NCBI RefSeq assembly: GCF_002414845.1
Contig: NZ_DIAX01000057.1
Coordinates: forward strand, 26,980-40,025
Origin: Gordonia sp. UBA5067
GTDB lineage: Bacteria; Actinomycetota; Actinomycetes; Mycobacteriales; Mycobacteriaceae
DNA: 13,046 bases
Direction of reading: 5' to 3'
The position numbers and the translations under genes are program-made. Below are positions 6,577-12,311 of this stretch, one piece after another. The notes under the pieces are model-generated. The model had not been told where the DNA came from. It made no database searches and was given only the letters and a program-made list of their open reading frames with translations. Within the stretch, counting starts at the first letter, position 1; every line of letters starts with the position of its first letter.

Positions 6577-6657
6577 CTAGCGCATACAGGATGCGCTGTC
6601 GCAGCGCATGAGGTCGATGTGGCGCCGCTGGATCAGGCGCAGCCCTCGTGTAGTCAC
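6577..6657 (-). CDS. Cysteine-containing leader peptide of the sulfur operon
   Basis: This 26-codon ORF starts with GTG at 6657 and ends with TAG at 6577. The peptide contains RRHIDLMRCDSASC (residues 11-24), matching the RRHxDLxRxxSAxC pattern I recognise from short peptides annotated in actinobacteria as putative leader peptides in front of sulfur-assimilation genes. The two Cys codons are residue 19 (TGC, 6603-6601) and residue 24 (TGT, 6588-6586), close to the stop. There is no Shine-Dalgarno; a -10-like CACTAT ends exactly 6 nt before the GTG, so transcription could start at the G and the mRNA be leaderless, which is common in mycobacteria and relatives. Its role would be to sense charged Cys-tRNA by ribosome pausing and set expression of sirA and the downstream genes. 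The ORF and motif are seen; family role is from memory; mechanism is inference. Confidence 0.78.
   Translation of the reverse strand: MTTRGLRLIQRRHIDLMRCDSASCMR
6579..6609 (-). repeat. Three alternating complementary segments over the leader-peptide Cys codons
   Basis: On the minus strand ATGCGCTG (6609-6602), a 3-nt gap, CAGCGCAT (6598-6591), a 5-nt gap and ATGCGCT (6585-6579) follow one another. The middle segment can pair upstream (8 bp, 3-nt loop) or downstream (7 bp, 5-nt loop) but not both. The Cys24 codon TGT lies in the second loop, the Cys19 codon TGC at the edge of the first, and the leader stop TAG begins at the last base of the third segment. Mutually exclusive stems over regulatory codons are typical of attenuators. 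Pairing is visible directly; regulatory use is inferred. Confidence 0.65.
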
Positions 6658-6663
6658 CCGGCC

Positions 6664-6693
6664 ATAGTGCCATGCCGGACCGCACCGCGTCTA
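6664..6693 (-). promoter_or_regulatory. Putative promoter of the leader-sirA-cysHDN-chelatase operon
   Basis: A -10-like hexamer CACTAT lies at 6669-6664 and a -35-like TAGACG (4 of 6 matches to TTGACA) at 6693-6688, separated by 18 nt. The expected start point about 6-7 nt after the -10 falls on the GTG of the leader peptide (6657), which would give a leaderless transcript. The match to consensus is moderate, so the call rests mainly on the spacing to the leader ORF. Confidence 0.45.
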
Positions 6694-6768
6694 CTTGGGA
6701 AGACTTTCGATCACCGTGAGAGAAAGAGCGATATGCGGTCGCAGCAGGTGGTGCGGGATGATGGAGCG

Positions 6769-7974
6769 ATGTCCCTTCCCGCGACGCCGCGCTGGCGCGA
6801 CCTGCCCGAGCCGGTCGCGCACCGGCTGCGCGCTCAGCGCGGCGGTGAGGCGATCGGCCTCTATCTGCACGTCCCGTTCTGTGCGTCGCGGTGCGGCTAC
6901 TGTGATTTCAACACGTATACCGCTGGCGAACTCGGCTCCTCGTCGTCGCCGCAGTCGTGGTCGGAGGCGGTCCGGCGCGAACTCGACGGTGCCGCGGACC
7001 TCCTCGGTTCGCGCCCGGTGTCGACGGTGTTCGTCGGCGGCGGCACCCCGTCGCTACTCGGGGCCGCGGGGCTGGCCGACCTCCTCGCCGCGGTGCGCAA
7101 CAGTTTCCGCCTCGCACCCGGCGCGGAGGTCACCACGGAGTCGAATCCCGAGTCGACGTCGCCGGAGTTCTTCGACGCGATCCGCGCGGCCGGCTACACG
7201 CGGGTGTCGTTGGGGATGCAGTCGGCATCGTCGCACGTCCTGGCGATCCTGGACCGCACGCACACCCCGGGGCGGCCTGCCGCGGCGGCGCGGGAGGCGG
7301 CCGCGGCCGGGTTTGACCACATCAACCTCGACGTCATCTACGGCACGCCGGGGGAGACCGACACCGATCTCGATGTCACCCTCGACGCGGTGCTCGCCGC
7401 GCCGGTCGATCATGTTTCGGCCTACGCGCTGATCGTCGAGGACGGCACCGCCTTTGCGCGCAAGGTGCGGCGCGGCGAAATCGCCGCCCCCGACGACGAT
7501 GTCCTCGCCACCCGCTACGAGCGGGTCAACGAGCGGTTGTGCGCGGCCGGATTCGACTGGTACGAGGTGTCGAACTGGGGGCGCGGGACGGACTCGGCAT
7601 GTCGCCACAACGAGGCGTACTGGCGCAGCGAGGATTGGTGGGGCATCGGCCCGGGCGCGCATTCGCATGTCGGCGGCGCCCGCTGGTGGAATCGCAAGCA
7701 TCCGGCGTCCTACGCGTCGGCCCTGTCAGAAGCTCGCTGGCCCGGTGACGGATTCGAAGTGTTGACCGAGCGCGACGTGCACGTCGAGGCCCTGATGCTG
7801 CGCCTCCGGATGCGCTCGGGGCTGCCCGCTTCGCTCCTCGCCGACGACGAGCGGACGCGCGCCGAGGAAGCGGTGCGCAGCGACTTGCTGCGGTTCGCCG
7901 GCGGGGCATATGTGCTCACCGACCGCGGTCGTCTGCTCGCCGACGGCGTGGTGCGCCAGCTCCTGGTCGATTGA
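6769..7974 (+). CDS. hemW: Radical SAM heme chaperone HemW (HemN-like)
   Basis: HemW proteins bind heme and deliver it to acceptor proteins such as respiratory enzymes; they were long annotated as oxygen-independent coproporphyrinogen III oxidase. The 401-residue protein has YLHVPFCASRCGYCDFNTY with the radical SAM cysteines Cys38, Cys42 and Cys45. The residue two after the last Cys is Phe (CDF), as in HemW, not the fourth Cys of true HemN. GGGTPS (90-95) follows as the SAM-binding glycine motif, and HNEAYW (280-285) is the HNxxYW heme-binding motif of HemW. I chose ATG 6769 (GGAG at 6763-6766, but only 2 nt away); in-frame ATG 6733 would add 12 residues and cannot be excluded. It is divergent from the sulfur operon and convergent with the next gene, with 16 nt between the stops. 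The 110 nt upstream overlaps the opposite-strand leader promoter; I see no convincing promoter for hemW itself. Confidence 0.92.
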   Translation: MSLPATPRWRDLPEPVAHRLRAQRGGEAIGLYLHVPFCASRCGYCDFNTYTAGELGSSSSPQSWSEAVRRELDGAADLLGSRPVSTVFVGGGTPSLLGAAGLADLLAAVRNSFRLAPGAEVTTESNPESTSPEFFDAIRAAGYTRVSLGMQSASSHVLAILDRTHTPGRPAAAAREAAAAGFDHINLDVIYGTPGETDTDLDVTLDAVLAAPVDHVSAYALIVEDGTAFARKVRRGEIAAPDDDVLATRYERVNERLCAAGFDWYEVSNWGRGTDSACRHNEAYWRSEDWWGIGPGAHSHVGGARWWNRKHPASYASALSEARWPGDGFEVLTERDVHVEALMLRLRMRSGLPASLLADDERTRAEEAVRSDLLRFAGGAYVLTDRGRLLADGVVRQLLVD

Positions 7975-7993
7975 CCGGGCGGTGCGCCGGTCA
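7972..7993. terminator. Perfect dyad containing both convergent stop codons, possible bidirectional terminator
   Basis: TGACCGG (7972-7978), an 8-nt spacer, and CCGGTCA (7987-7993) form a perfect 7-bp inverted repeat. Its outer triplets are the hemW stop (TGA, 7972-7974) and the stop of the minus-strand gene (7993-7991). There is no U-tract. Position between two convergent genes argues for shared termination. Confidence 0.45.
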
Positions 7994-8374
7994 GGTGGCG
8001 CGGTGCCGGGCGACCGACGGCCGCATCGCCGGATCGTCGAGCTGCTCCTCCAGGGGCGGCGCGCCGGGGGAGAAGTCGACTGCGTCGAGGTCGAGCAGCC
8101 GCGCGTGGATGATCGGCCGGTTGCGCAGCGCACTGCGCACCGCCCGGTGCAAACCGTCCTCGAGGTAGATCTCGCCGCGCCACTTCACGACGTGGGAGAA
8201 CAGGTCGCCGTAGAAGGTCGAGTCCTCGCTGAGCAACTTGTCCAGCGCGAGAACCGTCGTCACCGTCGTCAGCTGGTCGAGCCGGAATTGCCGGGGCGGG
8301 ATCTTCGCCCAGGTGCGGGGCGACAGCGTGTGCTCGGGATAGGGTTTTCCGTCCTGTACCGCCTTGAAGATCAT
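7991..8374 (-). CDS. Conserved hypothetical protein, Rv2375-like, with a ParB-like motif
   Basis: This 127-residue soluble protein has no signal peptide or membrane segment. I recognise it as the counterpart of M. tuberculosis Rv2375, which also lies divergently next to hrcA; function unknown. Residues 65-95 (WRGEIYLEDGLHRAVRSAL... IIHARLLDLD) read like the ParB/sulfiredoxin pattern of strand, DGxHR, helix, strand, where the G-x-H-R-xx-R/A segment binds a nucleotide in ParB relatives. That assignment is inference from pattern alone. The N-terminal part (MIFKAVQDGKPYPEHTLSPRTW) and a Pro/Asp-rich tail (about 103-127) frame it. I chose ATG 8374 because the recognisable N-terminus begins there; the ORF stays open far upstream through hrcA, but that extension is antisense and unsupported. 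A GGCGGGG sequence precedes the start. The gene shares a 105-nt divergent spacer with hrcA, which holds a perfect dyad. Confidence 0.75.
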   Translation of the reverse strand: MIFKAVQDGKPYPEHTLSPRTWAKIPPRQFRLDQLTTVTTVLALDKLLSEDSTFYGDLFSHVVKWRGEIYLEDGLHRAVRSALRNRPIIHARLLDLDAVDFSPGAPPLEEQLDDPAMRPSVARHRAT

Positions 8375-8393
8375 CACCCCGCCGTTCCCGACT

Positions 8394-8416
8394 AATATGG
8401 TCGTACTCACCATATT
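8394..8416. promoter_or_regulatory. Perfect 8-bp dyad in the Rv2375-like/hrcA divergent spacer (operator or paired -10 elements)
   Basis: AATATGGT (8394-8401), 7 nt, ACCATATT (8409-8416) is a perfect inverted repeat, and it is A/T-rich in a GC-rich window. Each arm contains TATGGT, a TANNNT -10-like hexamer, one on each strand, so the dyad may be an operator, a pair of divergent -10 elements, or both. It lies 64 nt before the hrcA start and 20 nt before the start of the minus-strand gene. It does not resemble CIRCE (TTAGCACTC-N9-GAGTGCTAA), the HrcA operator. I see no good -35 on either side. Confidence 0.55.
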
Positions 8417-8479
8417 GCACACTCGGCTTGCCCACTCGGCGTGTCGTGGGGTGACGGACCGCAGGGAGGAGGCGCCTCG

Positions 8480-9514
8480 ATGACATCGACGGACGAACGG
8501 CGTTTCGACGTCCTTCGCGCCATCGTTACCGACTATGTCAACACGCAGGAGCCGATCGGGTCCAAAGCACTTGTCGAGCGCCACCAACTGGGTGTTTCCA
8601 GTGCCACCGTTCGCAACGACATGGCCGTGCTCGAGGCCGAGGGGTACATCGCCCAACCGCACACCAGTTCGGGTCGCGTTCCCACCGATAAGGGCTATCG
8701 ACTCTTCGTCGACCGCATCAGTGAGATCAAGCCGTTGTCGCAGGCTGAGCGGCGGGCCATCTTGTCGGTCCTCGATTCCAGCGTCGACCTCGACGACGTG
8801 CTGCGGCGCTCGGTCAAACTGCTCGCCGAGCTGACCCGGCACGTAGCGGTGATCCAGTACCCGGTGTTGTCGACGGCAACGGTGCGCCATCTTGAAGTCG
8901 TCGCGCTGACATCGGCAAGGCTGTTGCTCGTGGTCATCACCGACAGCGGGCGGGTCGAGCAGCGCATGGTGGCGCTGAGCCGGGACATCACCGACGACGA
9001 GGTTGTGCTCCTGCGCGACGCCTTCGCCGGCGCCCTGCACGGCAAACGCCTTACCGAGGCCTCGGCGGCAGTCGCCGAGGTCGCGAACTCGGCTCCCCGC
9101 GACATCGCCGACCTGGTCATCGCGGTCGCCGCGGTACTCGTCGAGACGCTGGTCGAGCGGGAGGAGGACCGGTTGGTACTGGGCGGGACGTCCAACCTCG
9201 CTCGGGCGGCATCGGACTTCTCGGCAGACCTGGGCGGGATGGATGCGGTACTCGAGGCACTCGAGGAGCAGGTCGTGGTGCTCAAACTGTTGGCGCGCAC
9301 GTCGCGCACCGACCGGGTGACGGTGCAGATCGGGCGCGAGACGCGCAACGACAACCTGCGCGGTGCGTCGGTGGTGTCCACCGCGTACGGTGCCAGCGGC
9401 ACCGTACTCGGCAGCGTCGGCGTGCTGGGGCCGACGCGGATGGACTACCCGAACACCATTGCATCGGTTGCTGCGGTGGCCAAGTACGTTGGAGAGGTGC
9501 TGGGCGAGCGCTGA
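8480..9514 (+). CDS. hrcA: Heat-inducible transcription repressor HrcA
   Basis: HrcA represses chaperone genes (groESL and others) by binding CIRCE elements, with GroEL modulating its activity. The 344-residue protein has the N-terminal winged helix-turn-helix: [28 protein letters not shown] (6-33), recognition helix region [21 protein letters not shown] (37-57) and the wing [18 protein letters not shown] (61-78), then the GAF-like and dimerisation domains. It ends in the family-typical [27 protein letters not shown] 8480 was chosen for the strong Shine-Dalgarno AGGGAGGAGG (8463-8472) 7 nt upstream; a GTG at 8441 is in frame but lies before this site. It is followed by dnaJ after a 70-nt gap containing a hairpin. 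No CIRCE is present here, so HrcA does not appear to regulate its own operon through that element. Confidence 0.96.
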   Translation: MTSTDERRFDVLRAIVTDYVNTQEPIGSKALVERHQLGVSSATVRNDMAVLEAEGYIAQPHTSSGRVPTDKGYRLFVDRISEIKPLSQAERRAILSVLDSSVDLDDVLRRSVKLLAELTRHVAVIQYPVLSTATVRHLEVVALTSARLLLVVITDSGRVEQRMVALSRDITDDEVVLLRDAFAGALHGKRLTEASAAVAEVANSAPRDIADLVIAVAAVLVETLVEREEDRLVLGGTSNLARAASDFSADLGGMDAVLEALEEQVVVLKLLARTSRTDRVTVQIGRETRNDNLRGASVVSTAYGASGTVLGSVGVLGPTRMDYPNTIASVAAVAKYVGEVLGER

Positions 9515-9533
9515 CCGTGCATTGATCGCACGG
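9515..9533 (+). other. Hairpin immediately after hrcA
   Basis: CCGTGC (9515-9520), loop ATTGATC, GCACGG (9528-9533) is a perfect 6-bp stem starting on the base after the hrcA stop. No U-tract follows directly (a short TTTT occurs at 9564-9567). It could attenuate transcription or stabilise mRNA ends between hrcA and dnaJ; the sequence does not decide. Confidence 0.35.
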
Positions 9534-9584
9534 ATTCGCGGCGCCCGGCGCACCCGGAATCGATTTTGAGGATAGAAGCAGCAA

Positions 9585-10733
9585 GTGGCACGTGATTACT
9601 ACGGAATCCTGGGCGTTCAGCCAGGCGCGGACGACCAGGAGATCAAGCGCGCCTACCGCCGCTTGGCGCGGGAACTTCACCCGGACCTGAACCCCGACGA
9701 AGAGGAGCGGTTCAAAGAGGTCACCACCGCCTACGAGGTGCTCAGCGACTCGGAGAAGCGGCGGATTGTCGACGCCGGCGGCGACCCGCTGGCCGGCCCG
9801 GGGGCCGGTGGCTTCGGCGCCGGTGGCCTCGGCGACATCTTTGAGCAGTTCTTCGGTGGCGGCAATTTTGGCGGATCAGGGTTCGGTGGCGGCCGCGGGC
9901 CGCGCAGCCGGGTCCAGCCCGGTGAGCCCGCACTGGTCAACGTGACGCTCGACCTGCACGAGTGTGCGGCCGGGGTCAACAAGGAGATCACCGTCGACAC
10001 GGCGATCCTCTGCGACCAGTGTGTGGGCGCCGGCACCAACGGCGACTCGGTGCCGGTCGCGTGCGACACCTGTCATGGCGCAGGCGAGATACAAGCCGTC
10101 CAGCGCTCATTCCTGGGCCAGGTGATGACCGTGCGGCCCTGCCCCACCTGCGGGGGTACCGGCGAGGTCATCCCCGACCCGTGCCGCAAGTGTGGCGGCG
10201 ATGGGCGGGTACGCACGCGGCGCACGGTGACGGTGAAGATCCCGCCGGGCGTGGAGGCCGGGATGCGCGTGCGCTTGTCGGGTCAGGGCGAGGTCGGGCC
10301 CGGCGGTGGTGCAGCGGGTGATCTCTACGTCGAAATCCACGAGCGGCGCAACGAGATCTTCGTGCGCGACAAGGATGACCTGCACGTGACGGTCAACGTG
10401 CCGTTCGCCGATGCGGCGCTCGGCGGTGAGTTGACGATCGACGGCATTCTCGACGGTGAGCACATCGACATCGCCATCCCGTCCGGCACCCAGCCCGGGC
10501 AGATCGTCACCATTCGCGGTCGGGGCATTCCGCACGTCAACAGCGGGGTCCGCGGCAGTCTGCACGCGCACCTGGAGGTCAGCGTGCCGACGAAACTGGA
10601 CTCGAGGGCCGTTGAATTGCTCAAGGAATACCGCGAGCACATCGGGGACACGATCGAATTGGCGTCGGCGACGTCGACCGGCACCAGCAGCGGATTGTTC
10701 TCGCGGTTGCGCAGCGCTTTCGCCGGACGCTGA
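9585..10733 (+). CDS. dnaJ: Molecular chaperone DnaJ (type I, DnaJ2 class)
   Basis: This is a co-chaperone that binds unfolded clients and stimulates DnaK ATP hydrolysis. The 382 residues show all type I domains: J-domain 1-66 with HPD at 32-34, Gly/Phe-rich linker about 70-108, four CxxCxGxG zinc motifs (Cys143/146, 160/163, 186/189, 200/203), then the C-terminal substrate-binding beta domains to about 350. The short helix II-III loop ([11 protein letters not shown]) and [11 protein letters not shown] at the J-domain end are typical of the actinobacterial DnaJ2 paralogue next to hrcA, as opposed to DnaJ1 in the dnaK operon. GTG is the start ([11 protein letters not shown]). GAGGA at 9568-9572 is the nearest purine-rich site and is rather far away (12 nt). 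rsmE begins 4 nt after the stop, so the genes are probably cotranscribed. Confidence 0.96.
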   Translation: MARDYYGILGVQPGADDQEIKRAYRRLARELHPDLNPDEEERFKEVTTAYEVLSDSEKRRIVDAGGDPLAGPGAGGFGAGGLGDIFEQFFGGGNFGGSGFGGGRGPRSRVQPGEPALVNVTLDLHECAAGVNKEITVDTAILCDQCVGAGTNGDSVPVACDTCHGAGEIQAVQRSFLGQVMTVRPCPTCGGTGEVIPDPCRKCGGDGRVRTRRTVTVKIPPGVEAGMRVRLSGQGEVGPGGGAAGDLYVEIHERRNEIFVRDKDDLHVTVNVPFADAALGGELTIDGILDGEHIDIAIPSGTQPGQIVTIRGRGIPHVNSGVRGSLHAHLEVSVPTKLDSRAVELLKEYREHIGDTIELASATSTGTSSGLFSRLRSAFAGR

Positions 10734-10737
10734 GCTG

Positions 10738-11499
10738 ATGAGCCCGCCGCTGTTCTGGATTGACGAGGCGCCGGCCGCGGGCAGTGAGGTGGAACTGACC
10801 GGACCGGAGGGCCGTCACGCGGTCACCGTCACCCGCATCGGCGCCGGCGAGACCATCGTCCTGGGCGACGGAGCCGGTGCGTCGGCCACGTGCGAGGTGC
10901 TCGCCACCAAGGGCAAGGACGCCTTGCTGGTCCGGGCGCTGGAATATCGCTACGTCGACCGTCCGCGCCCGCTGGTCACCGTGGTGCAGGCACTGCCCAA
11001 GTCGGAGCGGTCCGAACTCGTCGTGGAACTGGCCACCGAGGCCGGCGCCGACGTGATCGTGCCCTGGCAGAGTTCGCGCAGCGTCGCGCGCTGGGTGGGA
11101 TCGAAGGCGGACAAGGGGGTTGCCAAATGGCGCGGTGCCGCGGCGACCGCGGCCAAACAGAGTCGTCGGGCATGGATTCCCGAGGTGTCGGGACTGGCGT
11201 CGACGACGATGGTGCGGGCTCGGTGTGCGCAGGTGATCGGCGCCGGCGGGATCGTCGTCTCCTTGCACGAGAGTGGTAGTGAGTCTTTTGGCCGCATCGG
11301 GTTTCGCGGCGTGCCACAGGTATTGCTCGTCGTCGGCCCAGAGGGCGGGTTGTCCGAGGAGGAACTGACCGACCTGGCGGCGCTGGGCGGGCACACCGCG
11401 GTGCTCGGCCCGCAGGTGCTGCGGACGTCGACGACGGCTGCGGTCGCGCTGGGTGCGTTGGGGGTCCTCACCGATCGGTGGGATCGGGGTCAGTCCTGA
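10738..11499 (+). CDS. rsmE: 16S rRNA (uracil(1498)-N3)-methyltransferase RsmE
   Basis: It methylates N3 of U1498 in 16S rRNA with S-adenosylmethionine, in the decoding region of the small subunit. The 253-residue protein has an N-terminal PUA-like domain (about 1-72, with GPEGRHAVTVTRIGAGE) and a SPOUT/trefoil-knot domain with TVVQALPKSERSELVVELATEAG (81-103), VGPEGGLSEEE (199-209) and LGPQVLRTSTTAAVALG (223-239). The last motif carries RTSTTA where many homologues have RxETA; the Thr for Glu change is an observation only. ATG 10738 lies 4 nt after dnaJ; GCTGAG provides at most a weak Shine-Dalgarno, so re-initiation after dnaJ is likely. The gene follows dnaJ2 in mycobacteria too (recalled). 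Its end overlaps the hydrolase gene by 22 nt. Confidence 0.94.
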   Translation: MSPPLFWIDEAPAAGSEVELTGPEGRHAVTVTRIGAGETIVLGDGAGASATCEVLATKGKDALLVRALEYRYVDRPRPLVTVVQALPKSERSELVVELATEAGADVIVPWQSSRSVARWVGSKADKGVAKWRGAAATAAKQSRRAWIPEVSGLASTTMVRARCAQVIGAGGIVVSLHESGSESFGRIGFRGVPQVLLVVGPEGGLSEEELTDLAALGGHTAVLGPQVLRTSTTAAVALGALGVLTDRWDRGQS

Positions 11500-12257
11500 A
11501 GCGCCACAAGATCTTCTACGGTTCACACGAGTCGCAGTTCGGGCATCTGTACGAGCCGGTCGACGCGCAGGAGCGGGTACCGCTGGTCGTCCTCGTTCAC
11601 GGTGGCTATTTCTCGACGCGCTACGCGCTGACCATCCAAACGGCCATCGCACGATTGATGGCCCAGCGCGGTACGGCGGTGTGGAACATCGAGTACCGCC
11701 GCACCGAAGAGGACGGCGGCATCTGGCCGGGGCCCGGCCGGGACACGATCGCTGCCCTGCGTGCCCTTGACGACGTGGTGCCGGCGGCGCTGCCCGACGA
11801 CCTCGCTGCGCGGATCGCCGTCGACGACGTCGCCGTCGTGGGCCATTCGGCTGGTGGGATGCTCGCCGTCTGGGCGTCGGCGCAGCTCGGGGCCGCAACG
11901 GCGCGCGCCCGCATCACCCGGGTAGTCGCCCAGTCGGCGCTGCTGGATCTGTCGCCGGCCCAGGTCCACGATCGGCCCACGCCGCGGGCCGTGATGGGTC
12001 AGCCCTACGATGAGATTCCCGACCGTTACGCCCAGGCATCGCCGATCTTCGCCCCGACAATGGATGCACATGTGATCGTGGTCCACGCCGGTGACGATGC
12101 GGCCGTTCCCGTCGACTGCAGCCGTCACTATGTGAACGCGGTCTCGGCGCGAGGGCAGTCCGCCGAACTGGTCGTCGTCCCCGGTGAGGGTCACGACGCC
12201 TTCGTCGACCCGCGCAGTGCCGGCACGCGGGCGACCCTGCGCTCCCTGGGTATTTGA
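11478..12257 (+). CDS. Alpha/beta hydrolase (esterase/kynurenine-formamidase-like)
   Basis: This is a predicted cytoplasmic serine hydrolase of 259 residues. Motifs of the fold are in order: oxyanion-hole HGGYFSTRY (41-49), the nucleophile elbow GHSAGG with Ser124, acidic residue in HAGDDAAVP (Asp206 or 207), and His239 in GEGHDAF. HGG together with NIEYRR...GGIWPGPGRD (70-89) resembles kynurenine formamidase-like and acetylxylan/lipase-like members; the substrate cannot be named. GTG 11478 is the only plausible start before the first conserved strand and overlaps rsmE by 22 nt, with no good Shine-Dalgarno, so translation is probably coupled. No signal peptide is visible. Whether its activity relates to rRNA methylation or heat shock is unknown; cotranscription may be incidental. 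Confidence 0.85.
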   Translation: MGSGSVLKRHKIFYGSHESQFGHLYEPVDAQERVPLVVLVHGGYFSTRYALTIQTAIARLMAQRGTAVWNIEYRRTEEDGGIWPGPGRDTIAALRALDDVVPAALPDDLAARIAVDDVAVVGHSAGGMLAVWASAQLGAATARARITRVVAQSALLDLSPAQVHDRPTPRAVMGQPYDEIPDRYAQASPIFAPTMDAHVIVVHAGDDAAVPVDCSRHYVNAVSARGQSAELVVVPGEGHDAFVDPRSAGTRATLRSLGI

Positions 12258-12311
12258 GTGGCCGGCGCGGATACACTGGGCGGAAACAAATGTGAAGGAG
12301 TGGTGTCGCAC
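12258..12311 (+). promoter_or_regulatory. Spacer before phoH with a -10-like element and Shine-Dalgarno
   Basis: The 54-nt gap holds TACACT (12272-12277), fitting the actinobacterial -10 pattern TANNNT, and AAGGAG (12295-12300). A start point near 12284 would give a leader of about 28 nt. I see no -35 at the right distance (TTGAGT at 12254-12259 is only 12 nt away). phoH may therefore have its own promoter besides read-through from hrcA. Confidence 0.38.

Noticed and set aside
8375..8479. CIRCE operator (TTAGCACTC-N9-GAGTGCTAA) before hrcA
   Set aside because: Only scattered CACTC-like fragments (CACTCGG repeated at 8420-8439) are present, with no facing GAGTG arm. The dyad that does exist has a different sequence.
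7991..9553. 520-codon minus-strand frame extending the Rv2375-like gene through hrcA
   Set aside because: Only the last 127 codons look like a protein family; the rest is antisense to the complete hrcA gene.
9534..9570. Intrinsic terminator between hrcA and dnaJ (GATTC/GAATC with following TTTT)
   Set aside because: The stem is only 5 bp with a 16-nt GC-rich loop and the T-run is four bases after an interruption; not convincing.
12251..12262. HspR/HAIR half-site TTGAGTG before phoH
   Set aside because: The HAIR element needs CTTGAGT with an inverted ACTCAAG arm 7 nt away; no second arm is present. The bases overlap the hydrolase stop codon.
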